From assembly GCF_004912195.1 (NCBI RefSeq), contig NZ_STGW01000001.1, forward strand, positions 561,684 through 625,683: a DNA stretch of 64,000 bases. The letters run 5' to 3'. The DNA is from Nocardioides caeni (lineage in GTDB: Bacteria > Actinomycetota > Actinomycetes > Propionibacteriales > Nocardioidaceae). How positions within the stretch are numbered: the stretch's first letter is position 1; every line of letters begins with the position of its first letter. The notes beneath the pieces were generated by a model, which ran no database searches, was not told where the DNA came from, and saw only the letters and a list, made by a program, of their open reading frames with translations. Position numbers and translations under genes: made by a program. Positions 9,701-18,346 of the stretch are shown here, one piece after another.

Positions 9701-10357
9701 ACGATCCCCGAGATCGACGAGTGGGACAAGATGACCCTGCTCGGCCACGAGCGGGAGATGCTCGGCCTCTATGTCTCCGACCACCCGCTGCTCGGTCTCG
9801 AGCACGTGCTGTCCAACGGCACCGACTGCACGATCGGCCAGCTCGTCACCGACGAGGACCGGGCCCACAACTCCACCGTCACGGTGGCCGGACTGATCAC
9901 CTCGGTGCAGCGCAAGATCACCAAGAACGGCGACCCGTGGGCCACCGTCACGCTCGAGGACCTCGAGGGAGGCATCGACGTGCTGCTGTTCCCGAGCTCC
10001 TACCGCCTCGCCGCTCCCTACCTCACCGAGGACGCGATCGTCCGTGTCCGCGGCCAGCTCGACACCGAGCGGGAGGCCCCGCAGCTGCGCGGCCAGGAGG
10101 TGACGGTGCCCGACCTCGACCGGGGCAGCGACGGCCCGGTCGTGATCAGCCTGCCCTCGACGCGGTGCACCGGTCCGGTGGTCCAACAGTTGCGCGACGT
10201 CCTCGGCACCCACCCCGGACTCACCGAGGTCAGGCTGCAGTTGCTGAGCCGCGACTCCACCAAGCTCATGCGTCTGGGGGACAATCTCCGGGTGACTCCC
10301 ACCCCGGCACTCTTCGCTGACCTCAAGCAGCTCCTCGGTCCGGGGTGTCTCGGCTGA
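6782..10357 (+). CDS. dnaE: DNA polymerase III alpha subunit (replicative)
   Basis: DnaE (1191 residues) is the replicative polymerase. It opens with a PHP domain (FVHLHVHTEYSMLDG, MTDHGNLHGAY), which in actinobacterial DnaE1 supplies the proofreading nuclease. The palm carries the acidic block PDFDIDFDD near residues 425-433 and the GPGRGSGAGS motif before it. Fingers, helix-hairpin-helix and an OB fold (TVAGLITSVQRKITKNGDPWATVTLEDLEG, about 1035-1070) follow, then a small C-terminal domain. Length and domain order match the DnaE1 class. A GAGGAG site precedes the ATG. The stop overlaps the next start as TGATG. Confidence 0.98.
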   Translation: MAAGSGGSDFVHLHVHTEYSMLDGASLLDGLFTRTRDLGMTSIAMTDHGNLHGAYDFYSKAKKYDVKPIIGIEAYVTPGTPRGERRRVRWGKGDLAEEGGDDVAGGGAYTHMTMWAESTEGMHNLFRLSSRSSLEGYYFKPRMDKEILAEHSKGLIVSTGCPSGAIQTRLRLGQYDEALREAGELQEIFGKDNVFLELMDHGISIEKRVRDDLLRLGREMGIPPIATNDSHYNNPEDADAHDALICVASGKRLSDTNRLKFDGGGYYIKSAAEMRELWADRFGMPEACDNTVAIAERCEVEFNENTGGYMAKADIPAGETEDTWFRKEVWRGIESRYPGDRLTQEVKDRVEMELSVVAQKGYCGYFLVVADFINWSKDNGIRVGPGRGSGAGSIAAYALRITDLCPLEHGLYFERFLNPERPSMPDFDIDFDDARRGEVIQYVSEKYGAERVCQIATFGRLKSKAAIKDAARVLDHGFAIGDKITKAMPPDVMGKGVPLKEIFNPEHKRYNDGGEFRALYEQDSDVRTIYQTALGLEGQIRNWGVHAAGVIMSSEPLLDIVPIMARPQDGAVITQFDYPMCESLGLVKMDFLGLSNLRILEDALVNIKANKGEDVVLEELPFDDRATYELMGRGDTLGVFQLDGGGMRALLRSMLPDKFADITAVSALYRPGPMGADSHNKYAHRKNGRQPIDYIHPALAEALEPVLGETYGLIVYQEQVMAIAQVLAGFSLGAADNMRRAMGKKKKEELDKQYAGFEAGMQERGYPQDAITTLWDILLPFADYAFNKSHSAAYGVITYWTAYLKANYPTEYMAALLTSVKDDKDKMAIYLNECRRMKIQVLPPDVNESAHNFTAVDRDIRFGLTAIRNVGSNVVDGIVEARTEKSRFADFNDFLSKVPATVCNKRVIDSLIKAGAYDDMKHKRRALVAIHETAVDQYVDIKRNEAIGQDSLFAGLGDEGADDAGFGGFGVTVTIPEIDEWDKMTLLGHEREMLGLYVSDHPLLGLEHVLSNGTDCTIGQLVTDEDRAHNSTVTVAGLITSVQRKITKNGDPWATVTLEDLEGGIDVLLFPSSYRLAAPYLTEDAIVRVRGQLDTEREAPQLRGQEVTVPDLDRGSDGPVVISLPSTRCTGPVVQQLRDVLGTHPGLTEVRLQLLSRDSTKLMRLGDNLRVTPTPALFADLKQLLGPGCLG

Positions 10358-11031
10358 TGCAGGACATCGAGACCGGGCGCGCGGCGCCCGACGCAGTCGG
10401 CCGTGCGCGCGCCTGGGCGCTGCCGGTCGCCGTACCGCTGGCGCTCGGCGCCGCGCTGGGCGGCCTGGGCGGATGGCTGTGGTGGCGCTGGTGGGGACCC
10501 GCGCCGTCCGGGCAGATCTATGACACCGTCGCCGGTCCCGCCTGGTATCCCAACCCGTTCGACCCCGGCATCACCGCCGACTTCAAGGGCACGGCGACCT
10601 TCGTGGTCATCGGTGTCGGCCTGGCGCTGGCGCTGGGCATCGCCGCGGGGCTCTGGGCACGCAACAACGCGATCCCCGGGCTGGTCGGCGTGCTGCTCGC
10701 CAGCGTGCTCGGTGCGGGCCTGATGACCTGGATCGGTCAGGAGCAGAGCCCGCCGGACCCGCAGGAGCAGGCCGCCAAGGTCGAGATCGGCACGAAGCTG
10801 CCCGGCCACCTCGAGATCGCCAGCCACGAGCTGGACCTGCCCGACTCGCTGGCCGACGCGGTCGGCGACGACGACGGGATCATCCCCGTCACGACGCCCT
10901 GGCTGGTGTGGCCCGTCGGTGCACTGCTCGGCTACCTGGTGGTGATGCTCGCCCTCGCCACGACGGCCGGCGCGACCCTGCCCTCGGACCCGCGCGCCCA
11001 GCACCGCGCCGATCCGGCCGAATCGGTCTAG
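10357..11031 (+). CDS. Actinobacterial membrane protein (DUF2567-like)
   Basis: A 224-residue membrane protein of unknown function with four hydrophobic segments: about 20-45 (VAVPLALGAALGGLGGWLWW), 80-102, 107-127 and 180-205. A hydrophilic, probably extracytoplasmic loop lies near 128-178. Composition and length resemble the actinobacterial DUF2567 family, but this is from memory of the family only. The start is taken at the ATG in the TGATG shared with dnaE; a GTG at 10345 in the same frame is an alternative. Its stop shares the bases CTAG with the convergent ybaK stop. Confidence 0.7.
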   Translation: MQDIETGRAAPDAVGRARAWALPVAVPLALGAALGGLGGWLWWRWWGPAPSGQIYDTVAGPAWYPNPFDPGITADFKGTATFVVIGVGLALALGIAAGLWARNNAIPGLVGVLLASVLGAGLMTWIGQEQSPPDPQEQAAKVEIGTKLPGHLEIASHELDLPDSLADAVGDDDGIIPVTTPWLVWPVGALLGYLVVMLALATTAGATLPSDPRAQHRADPAESV

Positions 11032-11531
11032 GTCCGGCCGATCTCCGCGACCACGGCCTTCGTCGCCGCGACGAGGGCGTCGGGGGCGAGCTCGACCTCC
11101 AGGCCACGACGACCCGCCGACACGAACACCGTGTCGTGCCCGAGGGTCGAGGCGTCGACCACGGTCGGGTGGGGCCGCTTCTGGCCGAGCGGCGAGGTGC
11201 CGCCGACGACGTACCCGGTGGCCCGCTCGGCCGCCTTCGGGTCGGCCATCGCCGCCTTGCGACCCCCGACGGCGCGAGCCAGTGCCTTAAGGTCGAGCTG
11301 ACCGGTGACGGGCACCACGGCGACCGTCAGGGCGCCGTCGACGTCGGCGAGGAGCGTCTTGAACACCCGGGCCGGATCGATGCCCATCGCCTCGGCCGCC
11401 TCCTCCCCGTAGGACGTCGAGCGGGGGTCGTGGTCGTAGTCGTGGACCGTGAACGGCACGCCGGCCGCGGTGAGCGCCGTCGTCGCCGGGGTACCACCGG
11501 CGGTCTTGCGTTTGCTCAATTGGGGCTCCAC
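11028..11531 (-). CDS. ybaK: YbaK/EbsC-family Cys-tRNA(Pro)/(Cys) deacylase
   Basis: The 167-residue trans-editing protein hydrolyses mischarged Cys-tRNA(Pro). The YbaK/ProRS insertion-domain fold is seen from TALTAAGVPFTVHDYDHD through VFKTLLADVDG and the active-site block KAAMADPKAAERATGYVVGGTSPLG. The frame's first start is a GTG at 11531, inside the LON-protein gene. A TTG at 11519, overlapping that gene's TGA and preceded by GGTGGAG at good spacing, is a plausible shorter start. It is coupled to the upstream LON-domain gene. Confidence 0.9.
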   Translation of the reverse strand: MEPQLSKRKTAGGTPATTALTAAGVPFTVHDYDHDPRSTSYGEEAAEAMGIDPARVFKTLLADVDGALTVAVVPVTGQLDLKALARAVGGRKAAMADPKAAERATGYVVGGTSPLGQKRPHPTVVDASTLGHDTVFVSAGRRGLEVELAPDALVAATKAVVAEIGRT

Positions 11532-12181
11532 CGAGTGCGGTTGACCTCGGTCGCCGGCAGGGACGGGATGACGTTCATCGCGTGCAGCTCGGTCCGCAGC
11601 AGATCGGTGACCAGCATCAGCCGCTGGGCCGCATCGGGCGCCTCGAGGAGCTCCTGGCGCTCGGCGAGGGGGAGCGGGCTGCAGGCCGCGAGGGTCCAGG
11701 CGAGGAAGTCAGGATCGCTGGGCAGCTCGCCCTCGAGTGGATCGCTGGAGATCTCGCGGACCAGATGGCGGTAGGCGACGAAGGTGGCCCGGGCGCGGTC
11801 GATGACCTCGGCCGGTACGTCGTCAGCGGACTCGCCCAGGATCGCGACCTCGCCGACGGGGAACGTCTCGCCGGGCCGTAGCCGCTCGAGCCGGATCCGG
11901 TCGCGTCCGACCGCGACGATGTCGAAGGTGCCGTCGCTGTGGGCCTCGACGTCGGTGAGCTGCATCCGCACGCCGACGCGGAACAGGGACTGGTTGCCGT
12001 GATCGCCGACCTCGTAGCCCTCGCGGATGGCCACCGAGCCGAAGAGGCGCTCGGCGGGGTCCTCGATCCGCAGCAGGTGGTGCACGAGGGAGCGATAGCG
12101 GTCCTCGAACACCCGCAGCGGGATGCTCACCCCGGGGAACAGCACCGAGTTCAGGGGGAACATCGGCAGCTGGTCGTTCAC
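11516..12181 (-). CDS. LON N-terminal (substrate-binding) domain protein
   Basis: A 221-residue protein made only of the LON N-terminal domain, without the ATPase or protease parts. Motifs are [22 protein letters not shown] at the start, [13 protein letters not shown] and [14 protein letters not shown]. Stand-alone LON-domain proteins are common in actinobacteria and are of unknown role; binding of unfolded protein segments is inferred from the domain. The start is taken at the GTG at 12181, because it precedes LPMFPL and lies 7 bases behind a TAGGTT box. It is divergent from hisD across 60 bases. Confidence 0.85.
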   Translation of the reverse strand: MNDQLPMFPLNSVLFPGVSIPLRVFEDRYRSLVHHLLRIEDPAERLFGSVAIREGYEVGDHGNQSLFRVGVRMQLTDVEAHSDGTFDIVAVGRDRIRLERLRPGETFPVGEVAILGESADDVPAEVIDRARATFVAYRHLVREISSDPLEGELPSDPDFLAWTLAACSPLPLAERQELLEAPDAAQRLMLVTDLLRTELHAMNVIPSLPATEVNRTRWSPN

Positions 12182-12188
12182 GTTGTCC

Positions 12189-12194
12189 AACCTA
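12189..12194 (-). promoter_or_regulatory. -10 box of a predicted leaderless LON-protein transcript
   Basis: TAGGTT on the minus strand is followed by 7 bases and the GTG at 12181. It is back to back with the hisD box at 12229-12234. Confidence 0.5.
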
Positions 12195-12228
12195 GCGCCG
12201 CGACGCAGGGTGCTGGCGCAACCGCCCG

Positions 12229-12234
12229 TAGAAT
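12229..12234 (+). promoter_or_regulatory. -10 box of a predicted leaderless his operon transcript
   Basis: TAGAAT is followed by 7 bases and the hisD ATG, so the his mRNA would begin at or next to the start codon. A leaderless start leaves no room for a ribosome-mediated attenuator. No good -35 box is seen. Confidence 0.6.
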
Positions 12235-12241
12235 CGGGAGC

Positions 12242-13546
12242 ATGATCCGCCGCATCGACCTGCGTGACGCCGACGCCTCCGTCGACTACCGCGCAGCCGT
12301 GCCCCGTGCCGACTTCGACGTCGAGGCGGCGGTCCCGGCGGTGCATGCGATCTGCGAGGAGGTCCGCACCCGCGGGCTGGACGCGATCGTGGAGTTCGGC
12401 GAGCGGTTCGACGGCGTCCGCGTCGATGACATCCGGGTCGCACCGGCGGCGATGCGCGCTGCCCTCGACGACCTCGACCCCGACATCCGCGCCGGGCTGG
12501 AGGAGTCGATCCGCCGTCTGCGCGCGACCTGCGCCAACGAGCTCGAGACCGACGCCGTCACCGAGCTGGGCCCCGGTGCCCGGGTCACGCACCGCAAGGT
12601 GCCGGTCGGCCGGGTCGGCCTCTACGTCCCCGGAGGCCTGGCGCCGCTGGTGTCGAGCGTGCTGATGAACGTCGTCCCCGCGCAGACCGCCGGCGTCGAG
12701 TCGATCGCCCTGGCCAGCCCGCCGCAGAAGGAGTTCGGCGGCTCGGTGCACCCGACGATCCTGGCCGCGTGTGCGCTGATCGGCGTCGAGGAGGTCTACG
12801 CCGTCGGCGGTGCCCAGGCGATCGCGATGTTCGCCTACGGCACCGGGCCGTGCAGGCGCGTGGACCTGGTGACCGGCCCGGGCAACATCTGGGTGGTCAC
12901 CGCCAAGCGGATCCTCAAGGGCCAGATCGGCATCGACTCCGAGGCCGGTCCGACGGAGATCGCGATCCTCGCCGACGACACCGGCGATGCGTCGTACGTC
13001 GCCGCCGACCTGATCAGCCAGGCCGAGCACGACCCGCTGGCCGCGTCCGTGCTGGTGACGACCTCCGAGCGGCTCGCCGCCGAGGTCGAGACCGAGCTCG
13101 AGGCGCAGGTCGCCGCGACCAAGCACGCCGAGCGGATCACCACCTCGCTCGGCGGGCAGCAGTCGGCGATCGTGCTGGTGCGTGACCTCGAGCAGGGTCT
13201 CGAGGTCGTCAACGCCTATGCCGCCGAGCACCTCGAGATCCACACCGATGACGCTGCCGGCTGGGCTGCGCGGGTGCGCAACGCCGGCGCGATCTTCGTC
13301 GGGCCGCACGCCCCCGTGAGCCTCGGTGACTACTGCGCCGGCTCCAACCACGTGCTCCCGACGGCCGGCTGCGCCTGCCACTCGTCGGGTCTCTCGGTGC
13401 GCGCGTTCACCAAGTCGGTCCACGTCATCGACTACTCCGCCGAGGCGCTCGCCGAGGTCGCCGGTCACGTCGTCACGCTCGCCGAGGCCGAGGACCTGCC
13501 CGGTCACGGCGCCGCGATCACGGTGCGGACGGGCGGCCGATCGTGA
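12242..13546 (+). CDS. hisD: Histidinol dehydrogenase
   Basis: HisD (434 residues) carries out the last two steps of histidine synthesis, oxidising L-histidinol to histidine with NAD and zinc. Family motifs are [52 protein letters not shown], the zinc-region [10 protein letters not shown] and the catalytic [10 protein letters not shown]. The ATG lies 7 bases after a TAGAAT box and opens the frame of the family's usual N terminus; the longer upstream frame is not coding. The stop overlaps the hisC GTG. Confidence 0.98.
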   Translation: MIRRIDLRDADASVDYRAAVPRADFDVEAAVPAVHAICEEVRTRGLDAIVEFGERFDGVRVDDIRVAPAAMRAALDDLDPDIRAGLEESIRRLRATCANELETDAVTELGPGARVTHRKVPVGRVGLYVPGGLAPLVSSVLMNVVPAQTAGVESIALASPPQKEFGGSVHPTILAACALIGVEEVYAVGGAQAIAMFAYGTGPCRRVDLVTGPGNIWVVTAKRILKGQIGIDSEAGPTEIAILADDTGDASYVAADLISQAEHDPLAASVLVTTSERLAAEVETELEAQVAATKHAERITTSLGGQQSAIVLVRDLEQGLEVVNAYAAEHLEIHTDDAAGWAARVRNAGAIFVGPHAPVSLGDYCAGSNHVLPTAGCACHSSGLSVRAFTKSVHVIDYSAEALAEVAGHVVTLAEAEDLPGHGAAITVRTGGRS

Positions 13547-14682
13547 CGTTCCCTCCGCTGCGTGACGAGCTGCGCGGGATCGAGCCCTACGGCGCCCCGC
13601 AGCTGCCCATCGACGTGGTCCCCGTCCAGCTCAACGTCAACGAGAACCCCTACGGGCCGTCCGCGGCATGCATCGCGGACATCGCGGCCTCCGCGGCGGA
13701 GGCGGCGGCGACGCTGAACCGCTATCCGGATCGCGAGTTCGTCGCGCTGCGGGAGGCGCTCGCCTCGTACCTGACCCGGGACGCGGTTTCGAGGCTCGCT
13801 GGCGCTCGCACCTCAACCACCGAGTCTTCGATTGCGCCCGAGCAGGTGTGGGCGGCCAACGGGTCCAACGAGGTCATGCTGCAGCTGCTGCAGGCCTTCG
13901 GCGGTCCCGGCCGCACAGCGGTGAGTTTCGCGCCGACCTACTCGATGTATCCGGAGTACGCCCGCGACACCAACACCCGCTGGGTCGCCGGCCACCGTGC
14001 CGAGGACTTCTCGCTCGACCTCGACGCCGCGCGCGACCTGGTCAAGACCGAGCAGCCGAGCGTGATCCTGCTGCCCAGCCCCAACAACCCGACCGGCACG
14101 GCGCTGCCGCCCGAGGCGGTCGGCGTGCTCTGCGAGGCCGCGGGCGATGAGGGGATCGTGGTCGTCGACGAGGCCTACGGCGAGTTCCGCCGCTCGGGGG
14201 TGCCGAGCGCGCTCGAGCTGCTGCCGTCGTACCGCAACCTGGTGGTGACGCGCACGATGAGCAAGGCCTTCGCGGGCGCCGGCCTGCGGCTCGGCTACCT
14301 CGCCGCCGCGCCCGAGATCTGCGACGCGATCCGGGTCGTCCGGCTGCCCTACCACCTCTCGGCCGTCACCCAGGCCGTCGCGCTCGCGGCCCTGCGGCAC
14401 GCACCCGAGCTGCTGGGCAAGGTCGACGAGCTGCGGGCCGAGCGCGACGCGCTGGTCGACTGGCTCCGCGCCGAGGCGTACGACGTTGCCGACTCCGATG
14501 CCAATTTCGTGTTGTTCGGACGATTCGCCGACCGTCATGCTGTCTGGCAGGGTCTCCTCGACCGGGGAGTCCTGATCCGGGAGACCGGGCCTGACGGCTG
14601 GCTGCGGGTCTCGGTCGGCACCCCCGACGAAATGGCGGCCTTCCGGGCCGCACTGACCGATGTAGATGGAGAGCGCGCATGA
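13543..14682 (+). CDS. hisC: Histidinol-phosphate aminotransferase carrying an in-frame repeat insertion
   Basis: HisC (379 residues) is a fold-type I PLP enzyme that transaminates imidazole acetol phosphate in histidine synthesis. The PLP lysine is Lys241 in [38 protein letters not shown] and VVDEAYGEF are also conserved. Residues 81-95 ([15 protein letters not shown]) interrupt the usual short link between ASYLT and [10 protein letters not shown]. They are encoded by a palindromic dispersed repeat (13785-13821) also found between hisB and hisH. The rest of the sequence looks intact, so the enzyme is probably active with an extra surface loop. GTGA overlap with hisD; ATGA overlap with hisB. 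Confidence 0.96.
   Translation: MTFPPLRDELRGIEPYGAPQLPIDVVPVQLNVNENPYGPSAACIADIAASAAEAAATLNRYPDREFVALREALASYLTRDAVSRLAGARTSTTESSIAPEQVWAANGSNEVMLQLLQAFGGPGRTAVSFAPTYSMYPEYARDTNTRWVAGHRAEDFSLDLDAARDLVKTEQPSVILLPSPNNPTGTALPPEAVGVLCEAAGDEGIVVVDEAYGEFRRSGVPSALELLPSYRNLVVTRTMSKAFAGAGLRLGYLAAAPEICDAIRVVRLPYHLSAVTQAVALAALRHAPELLGKVDELRAERDALVDWLRAEAYDVADSDANFVLFGRFADRHAVWQGLLDRGVLIRETGPDGWLRVSVGTPDEMAAFRAALTDVDGERA
13785..13821 (-). repeat. Small dispersed palindromic repeat, copy A (inside hisC)
   Basis: On the minus strand this reads GGTGGTTGAGGTGCGAGC, then GCCAGCGAGCCTCGAAACC. Copy B (15298-15340, plus strand) has the same ends, GGTGGTTGAGG and GAGCCTCGAAACC, with a different centre. The outer parts are partly complementary (GGTTGAGG against CCTCGAAACC). 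The copy is in frame in hisC and adds about 12 residues. Confidence 0.8.
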
Positions 14683-15290
14683 CTGCCAGGACCGCCCGCG
14701 TCGAGCGGCAGACCAGTGAGTCGAAGGTCCTCGTCGAGGTCGACCTCGACGGCACCGGCCGCCACGACATCTCCACCGGCGTCGGCTTCTATGACCACAT
14801 GCTCACCGCGCTCGCGCGCCACGCGTTGCTCGACCTGACGGTGCAGACCGAGGGCGACGTCCACATCGACGCCCACCACACCACCGAGGACACCGCGATC
14901 GCTCTCGGCCAGGCGCTGCGCGAGGCGCTGGGTGACAAGTCGGGCATCCGTCGCTTCGGCGACGCGACCGTGCCGCTCGACGAGGCGCTGGTGCACGCCG
15001 TCGTCGACGTCTCCGGCCGTCCCTACTGCGTGCACACGGGTGAGCCGGAGGGCCAGCAGTACGTCCAGCTCGGCGGCTCCGGCGTGTCCTACCTCGGCTC
15101 GCTGACCCAGCACGTCTTCGAGTCGATCGCCTTCCACGGCCACTTCGCACTGCACGTGCGGGTGCTGGCGGGCCGCGAGCCGCACCACATCGTCGAGACG
15201 CAGTTCAAGGCGTTCGCCCGGGCACTGCGCGACGCGATCGCCCTCGACCCGCGCGAGACCGGGATCCCGTCCACGAAGGGCGCTCTGTGA
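14679..15290 (+). CDS. hisB: Imidazoleglycerol-phosphate dehydratase
   Basis: HisB (203 residues) dehydrates imidazole glycerol phosphate in the sixth step of histidine synthesis, using two manganese ions held by histidine-rich motifs. Visible are [43 protein letters not shown] and [27 protein letters not shown]. It is the monofunctional type without a phosphatase domain. ATGA overlap with hisC. It is followed by a 61-base gap that holds a dispersed repeat. Confidence 0.98.
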   Translation: MTARTARVERQTSESKVLVEVDLDGTGRHDISTGVGFYDHMLTALARHALLDLTVQTEGDVHIDAHHTTEDTAIALGQALREALGDKSGIRRFGDATVPLDEALVHAVVDVSGRPYCVHTGEPEGQQYVQLGGSGVSYLGSLTQHVFESIAFHGHFALHVRVLAGREPHHIVETQFKAFARALRDAIALDPRETGIPSTKGAL

Positions 15291-15297
15291 CCCCGTC

Positions 15298-15340
15298 GGT
15301 GGTTGAGGCGCGAGGAGCGCTAGCGACGAGCCTCGAAACC
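15298..15340 (+). repeat. Small dispersed palindromic repeat, copy B (between hisB and hisH)
   Basis: It begins GGTGGTTGAGGCGCGAGG and ends GACGAGCCTCGAAACC. The ends match copy A in hisC; the centre (AGCGCTAGCGA) differs and is 6 bases longer. It fills most of the hisB-hisH gap and could form a hairpin within the operon mRNA. The hisH ATG follows 12 bases later. Confidence 0.8.
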
Positions 15341-15351
15341 CTCGCAGCCTG

Positions 15352-16002
15352 ATGGCGGGCCGTACTCCCTCCGTCGTCGTCCTCGACTACGGCTCCGGCA
15401 ACCTGCGCTCCGCCGTCCGCGCGGTCGAGCGCGCCGGCGCATCGGTGACCCTGACGGCCGACCTGGACGCCGCCATGGCGGCCGACGGTCTGCTGGTGCC
15501 GGGCGTCGGTGCCTACGAGGCCTGCATGAAGGGTCTGCGGGCGATCCGGGGCGAGCGGATCATCGCGCGTCGACTGTCCGGCAACTGCCCGGTGCTGGGG
15601 ATCTGCGTCGGCATGCAGATCCTCTTCGAGCGGGGGATCGAGCACGGCGTCGAGACCGAGGGCTGCGGTGAGTGGCCGGGCGTCGTCGAGCGCCTGCAGG
15701 CGCCGATCGTGCCGCACATGGGCTGGAACACGGTCGACGTCCCCACCGGCACGCGCCTCTTCGACGGCCTGCAGGACGAGCGGTTCTACTTCGTGCACTC
15801 CTACGGCGTGCGGGACTGGAAGCTCGTCACCAACGACCGCACGCCCGACGCCTACCAGCCGCTGGTGACGTGGGCGGAGCACGGCGGCGACCGCTTCGTC
15901 GCGGCCGTCGAGAACGGACCACTGTGCGCCACGCAGTTCCACCCGGAGAAGTCGGGTGACGCGGGCGCTCAACTGTTGAGGAACTGGGTGACATCACTGT
16001 GA
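15352..16002 (+). CDS. hisH: Imidazole glycerol phosphate synthase, glutaminase subunit HisH
   Basis: HisH (216 residues) is the class I glutamine amidotransferase that feeds ammonia to HisF. The catalytic triad is visible as Cys85 ([11 protein letters not shown]), His197 and Glu199 (QFHPEKSG). The oxyanion-strand block [10 protein letters not shown] is present too. It follows the hisB gap element and overlaps priA at its stop (GTGA). Its partner HisF is encoded one gene further on. The ATG is preceded by the repeat element, and no strong ribosome site is seen. Confidence 0.97.
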   Translation: MAGRTPSVVVLDYGSGNLRSAVRAVERAGASVTLTADLDAAMAADGLLVPGVGAYEACMKGLRAIRGERIIARRLSGNCPVLGICVGMQILFERGIEHGVETEGCGEWPGVVERLQAPIVPHMGWNTVDVPTGTRLFDGLQDERFYFVHSYGVRDWKLVTNDRTPDAYQPLVTWAEHGGDRFVAAVENGPLCATQFHPEKSGDAGAQLLRNWVTSL

Positions 16003-16736
16003 GCACGTACCTGGAGCTGCTTCCCGCGGTCGACATCAAGGGCGGCCAGGCCGTCCAGCTGGTGCAGGGCGTCGACGGGTCGGAGAAGCGTTTCGGCGAC
16101 CCGATCGAAGCGGCGCTGCGCTGGCAGGAGGCTGGCGCGGAGTGGCTGCACCTGGTCGACCTCGACGCGGCCTTCGGCCACGGCCAGAACCGCGCGCTGC
16201 AGGCGGAGATCGTCGGCCGGCTCGACATCAAGGTCGAGATGAGCGGCGGGATCCGCGACGACGAGTCGCTGGAGGCAGCGATGGCGACGGGCTGCCGTCG
16301 CGTCAACATCGGCACGGCAGCCCTCGAGCAGCCGGAGTGGTGCGCGAAGGCGATCGCGACGTACGGCGACCGGGTCGCCGTCGGCCTCGACGTCCGTGGC
16401 CGCACGCTGGCTGCGCGCGGCTGGACCCAGGAGGGCGGTGACCTCTACGAGACGCTCGCCCGTCTCGACTCCGAGGGCTGCGCCCGCTACGTCGTCACCG
16501 ACGTCAACAAGGACGGCATGCTGCAGGGCCCCAACCTGCAGCTGCTGAAGGACGTGTGCGCCGCCACCGACCGGCCCATCGTCGCTTCCGGCGGTGTCAC
16601 CACGCTTGACGACATCCGGGCCCTCATGGACCTGGTCGAGGTCGGCGTCGAGGGCGCGATCGCCGGCACGGCGCTCTACACCGGACAGTTCACCCTCGAG
16701 GACGCCCTGACCCTCACCCAGGGTGGTCTCCTGTGA
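15999..16736 (+). CDS. priA: Phosphoribosyl isomerase, PriA type (HisA/TrpF bifunctional)
   Basis: The 245-residue TIM-barrel isomerase converts ProFAR to PRFAR in histidine synthesis. In actinobacteria the same enzyme, PriA, also isomerises phosphoribosyl anthranilate for tryptophan synthesis. The catalytic acids are Asp12 ([14 protein letters not shown]) and Asp168 ([10 protein letters not shown]). No separate trpF is present near trpC, trpB and trpA in this window, which supports the dual role. The bifunctional assignment is from family knowledge, not from a residue test. GTG start overlapping the hisH stop. Confidence 0.93.
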   Translation: MSTYLELLPAVDIKGGQAVQLVQGVDGSEKRFGDPIEAALRWQEAGAEWLHLVDLDAAFGHGQNRALQAEIVGRLDIKVEMSGGIRDDESLEAAMATGCRRVNIGTAALEQPEWCAKAIATYGDRVAVGLDVRGRTLAARGWTQEGGDLYETLARLDSEGCARYVVTDVNKDGMLQGPNLQLLKDVCAATDRPIVASGGVTTLDDIRALMDLVEVGVEGAIAGTALYTGQFTLEDALTLTQGGLL

Positions 16737-17503
16737 CCTTGGCGGTACGGGTCATCCCGTGCCTCGACGTGGACGCGGGCCGCGTCGTCAAGGGCATCAA
16801 CTTCACCGACCTGCGTGACGCGGGCGACCCGGTGGAGCTGGCCCGCACCTACGACGCCGAGGGCGCCGACGAGCTGACCTTCCTCGACATCTCCGCGTCG
16901 TCCGACGGCCGGGCAACGACCCTGGAGATGGTCAGCAAGGTCGCCGAGGAGGTCTTCATCCCGCTCACCGTCGGTGGGGGGATCCGGTCGGTCGACGACG
17001 TCGACCGGATGCTCCGGGCCGGCGCGGACAAGATCGGCGTCAACACGGCGGCGATCGCCCGACCCGAGCTGATCGCGGAGATCGCCCACCGCTTCGGCAA
17101 CCAGGTGCTGGTGCTCTCTCTCGACGCCCGGCGGGTGAGCGGCGACGTACGGACCGACTCCGGCTACGAGGTCACCACCCACGGCGGTCGGACGTCCACC
17201 GGCATCGACGCCGTCGCCTGGGCGGCCAGGGCCGCTGAGCTCGGAGCCGGTGAGATCCTGCTCAACTCCATGGATGCCGACGGCACCCGCGACGGCTTCG
17301 ACGTCGAGATGATCACGGCGGTCCGCTCGGTCGTCGACATCCCGGTCATCGCCTCCGGGGGAGCGGGCACCGTCGACCACTTCGCGCCGGCCGTCACCGC
17401 TGGCGCCGACGCCGTGCTCGCCGCGAGCGTCTTTCACTTCGGCACGCTGCGCATCAGTGACGTGAAGTCCGCTCTCGCGGACGCAGGCCATCCGATCCGC
17501 TGA
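16733..17503 (+). CDS. hisF: Imidazole glycerol phosphate synthase, cyclase subunit HisF
   Basis: HisF (256 residues) uses ammonia from HisH to turn PRFAR into imidazole glycerol phosphate and AICAR. The TIM-barrel acids are Asp12 ([16 protein letters not shown]) and the aspartate in VLSLDARR. Phosphate-binding motifs [14 protein letters not shown] and [11 protein letters not shown] are clear. GTGA overlap with priA. It ends the his run here; hisI lies 6.1 kb further on, past an accessory block. Confidence 0.98.
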   Translation: MTLAVRVIPCLDVDAGRVVKGINFTDLRDAGDPVELARTYDAEGADELTFLDISASSDGRATTLEMVSKVAEEVFIPLTVGGGIRSVDDVDRMLRAGADKIGVNTAAIARPELIAEIAHRFGNQVLVLSLDARRVSGDVRTDSGYEVTTHGGRTSTGIDAVAWAARAAELGAGEILLNSMDADGTRDGFDVEMITAVRSVVDIPVIASGGAGTVDHFAPAVTAGADAVLAASVFHFGTLRISDVKSALADAGHPIR

Positions 17504-17560
17504 GCCATCCGGTCCTCGAGGAGGCCGGCCAGGGCCGTCACGAGACGCCCCTGATGGATC

Positions 17561-18346
17561 TCAGTAGCCCACCAGCGTCGGCCGCGCCTCGATCGCTCGT
17601 AGCGACTGCGGCGTGCCGGTGATGGTGACGGTGCCGGGGATGTCCTGCCACGGGCCGTTGTCGACGCGGAACCGGCCGCCGTACGTCGTGTCGAGCCGCA
17701 CGTCGTAGGTGTCCTTGCGCAGGTAGCTGTGCGTGATCCGCAGATCGGGGTACGGCGCTCCGGCCTCTGCCGTCCGGCGCACCTCGCCATCGCCGAAGTG
17801 CCAGGCGTACTCGATCGGGGTGGCCTCGATGGTGATCTGCTGGCCGAGGAGCGTGACCGCGCGGGTCACCGGTTCGGTGCCGGTCGTGTAGAAGTTCGTG
17901 TCGAAGTTGACCAGCGTGAGGCCGTCGGGTGGCTGGACGGTCAGCGGGCTGGCTGGCCAGGCAAGGCGCCGCATGGCGCGTTGGACCAGCCCTGGTGTCA
18001 CGACCGCGGCATCGCTGGCCTCCTCGTCGCCGATGCACTGACGGCCGGCCGCTTCGCCGTCGACAGTGACGTCGTGGAGGACTCCGCGGGATCCGGAGCG
18101 GGTGGTGCACGCGACGACCCTGCCGCAGGCGCCGCCCACCCGGATGCCGCAAACAGGCAAGTAGAGGTAGGTGTGGTGCTCGGCGGAGGCTGCCTGACCT
18201 GCAGGAAGATCTCCTGCGCTGACACACGTCTGTGACGCGTTGCGCAGGTTGACGGCACTGCCGCAACCTGCCGATGCGGGTGGGCCCAGGACCAGAGTGA
18301 CCGCGTGGACGGCGGTTGCGATCAGGAGGAGAAGCGCGCGGATCAC
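17561..18346 (-). CDS. Secreted protein with a C-terminal PKD-like domain
   Basis: A 261-residue predicted secreted protein. Residues 1-28 form a signal peptide (VIRALLLLIATAVHAVTLVLG...ASA). The N-terminal half has several cysteines (GCGS, NASQTC, VCGI, GGACG, ACTT) that may pair. The C-terminal half (about 140-255) has a PKD-like beta-sandwich signature, EYAWHFGDGE, then ITHSYLRKDTYDVRL. The GTG start overlaps the stop of the upstream lipoprotein gene, which decides it over a longer frame. Function unknown; a surface or wall role is inferred. Confidence 0.75.
   Translation of the reverse strand: MIRALLLLIATAVHAVTLVLGPPASAGCGSAVNLRNASQTCVSAGDLPAGQAASAEHHTYLYLPVCGIRVGGACGRVVACTTRSGSRGVLHDVTVDGEAAGRQCIGDEEASDAAVVTPGLVQRAMRRLAWPASPLTVQPPDGLTLVNFDTNFYTTGTEPVTRAVTLLGQQITIEATPIEYAWHFGDGEVRRTAEAGAPYPDLRITHSYLRKDTYDVRLDTTYGGRFRVDNGPWQDIPGTVTITGTPQSLRAIEARPTLVGY

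Noticed and set aside
6656..10213. An 1185-codon minus-strand frame opposite dnaE
   Set aside because: Antisense shadow caused by high GC at third positions; no recognisable domains and no ribosome site.
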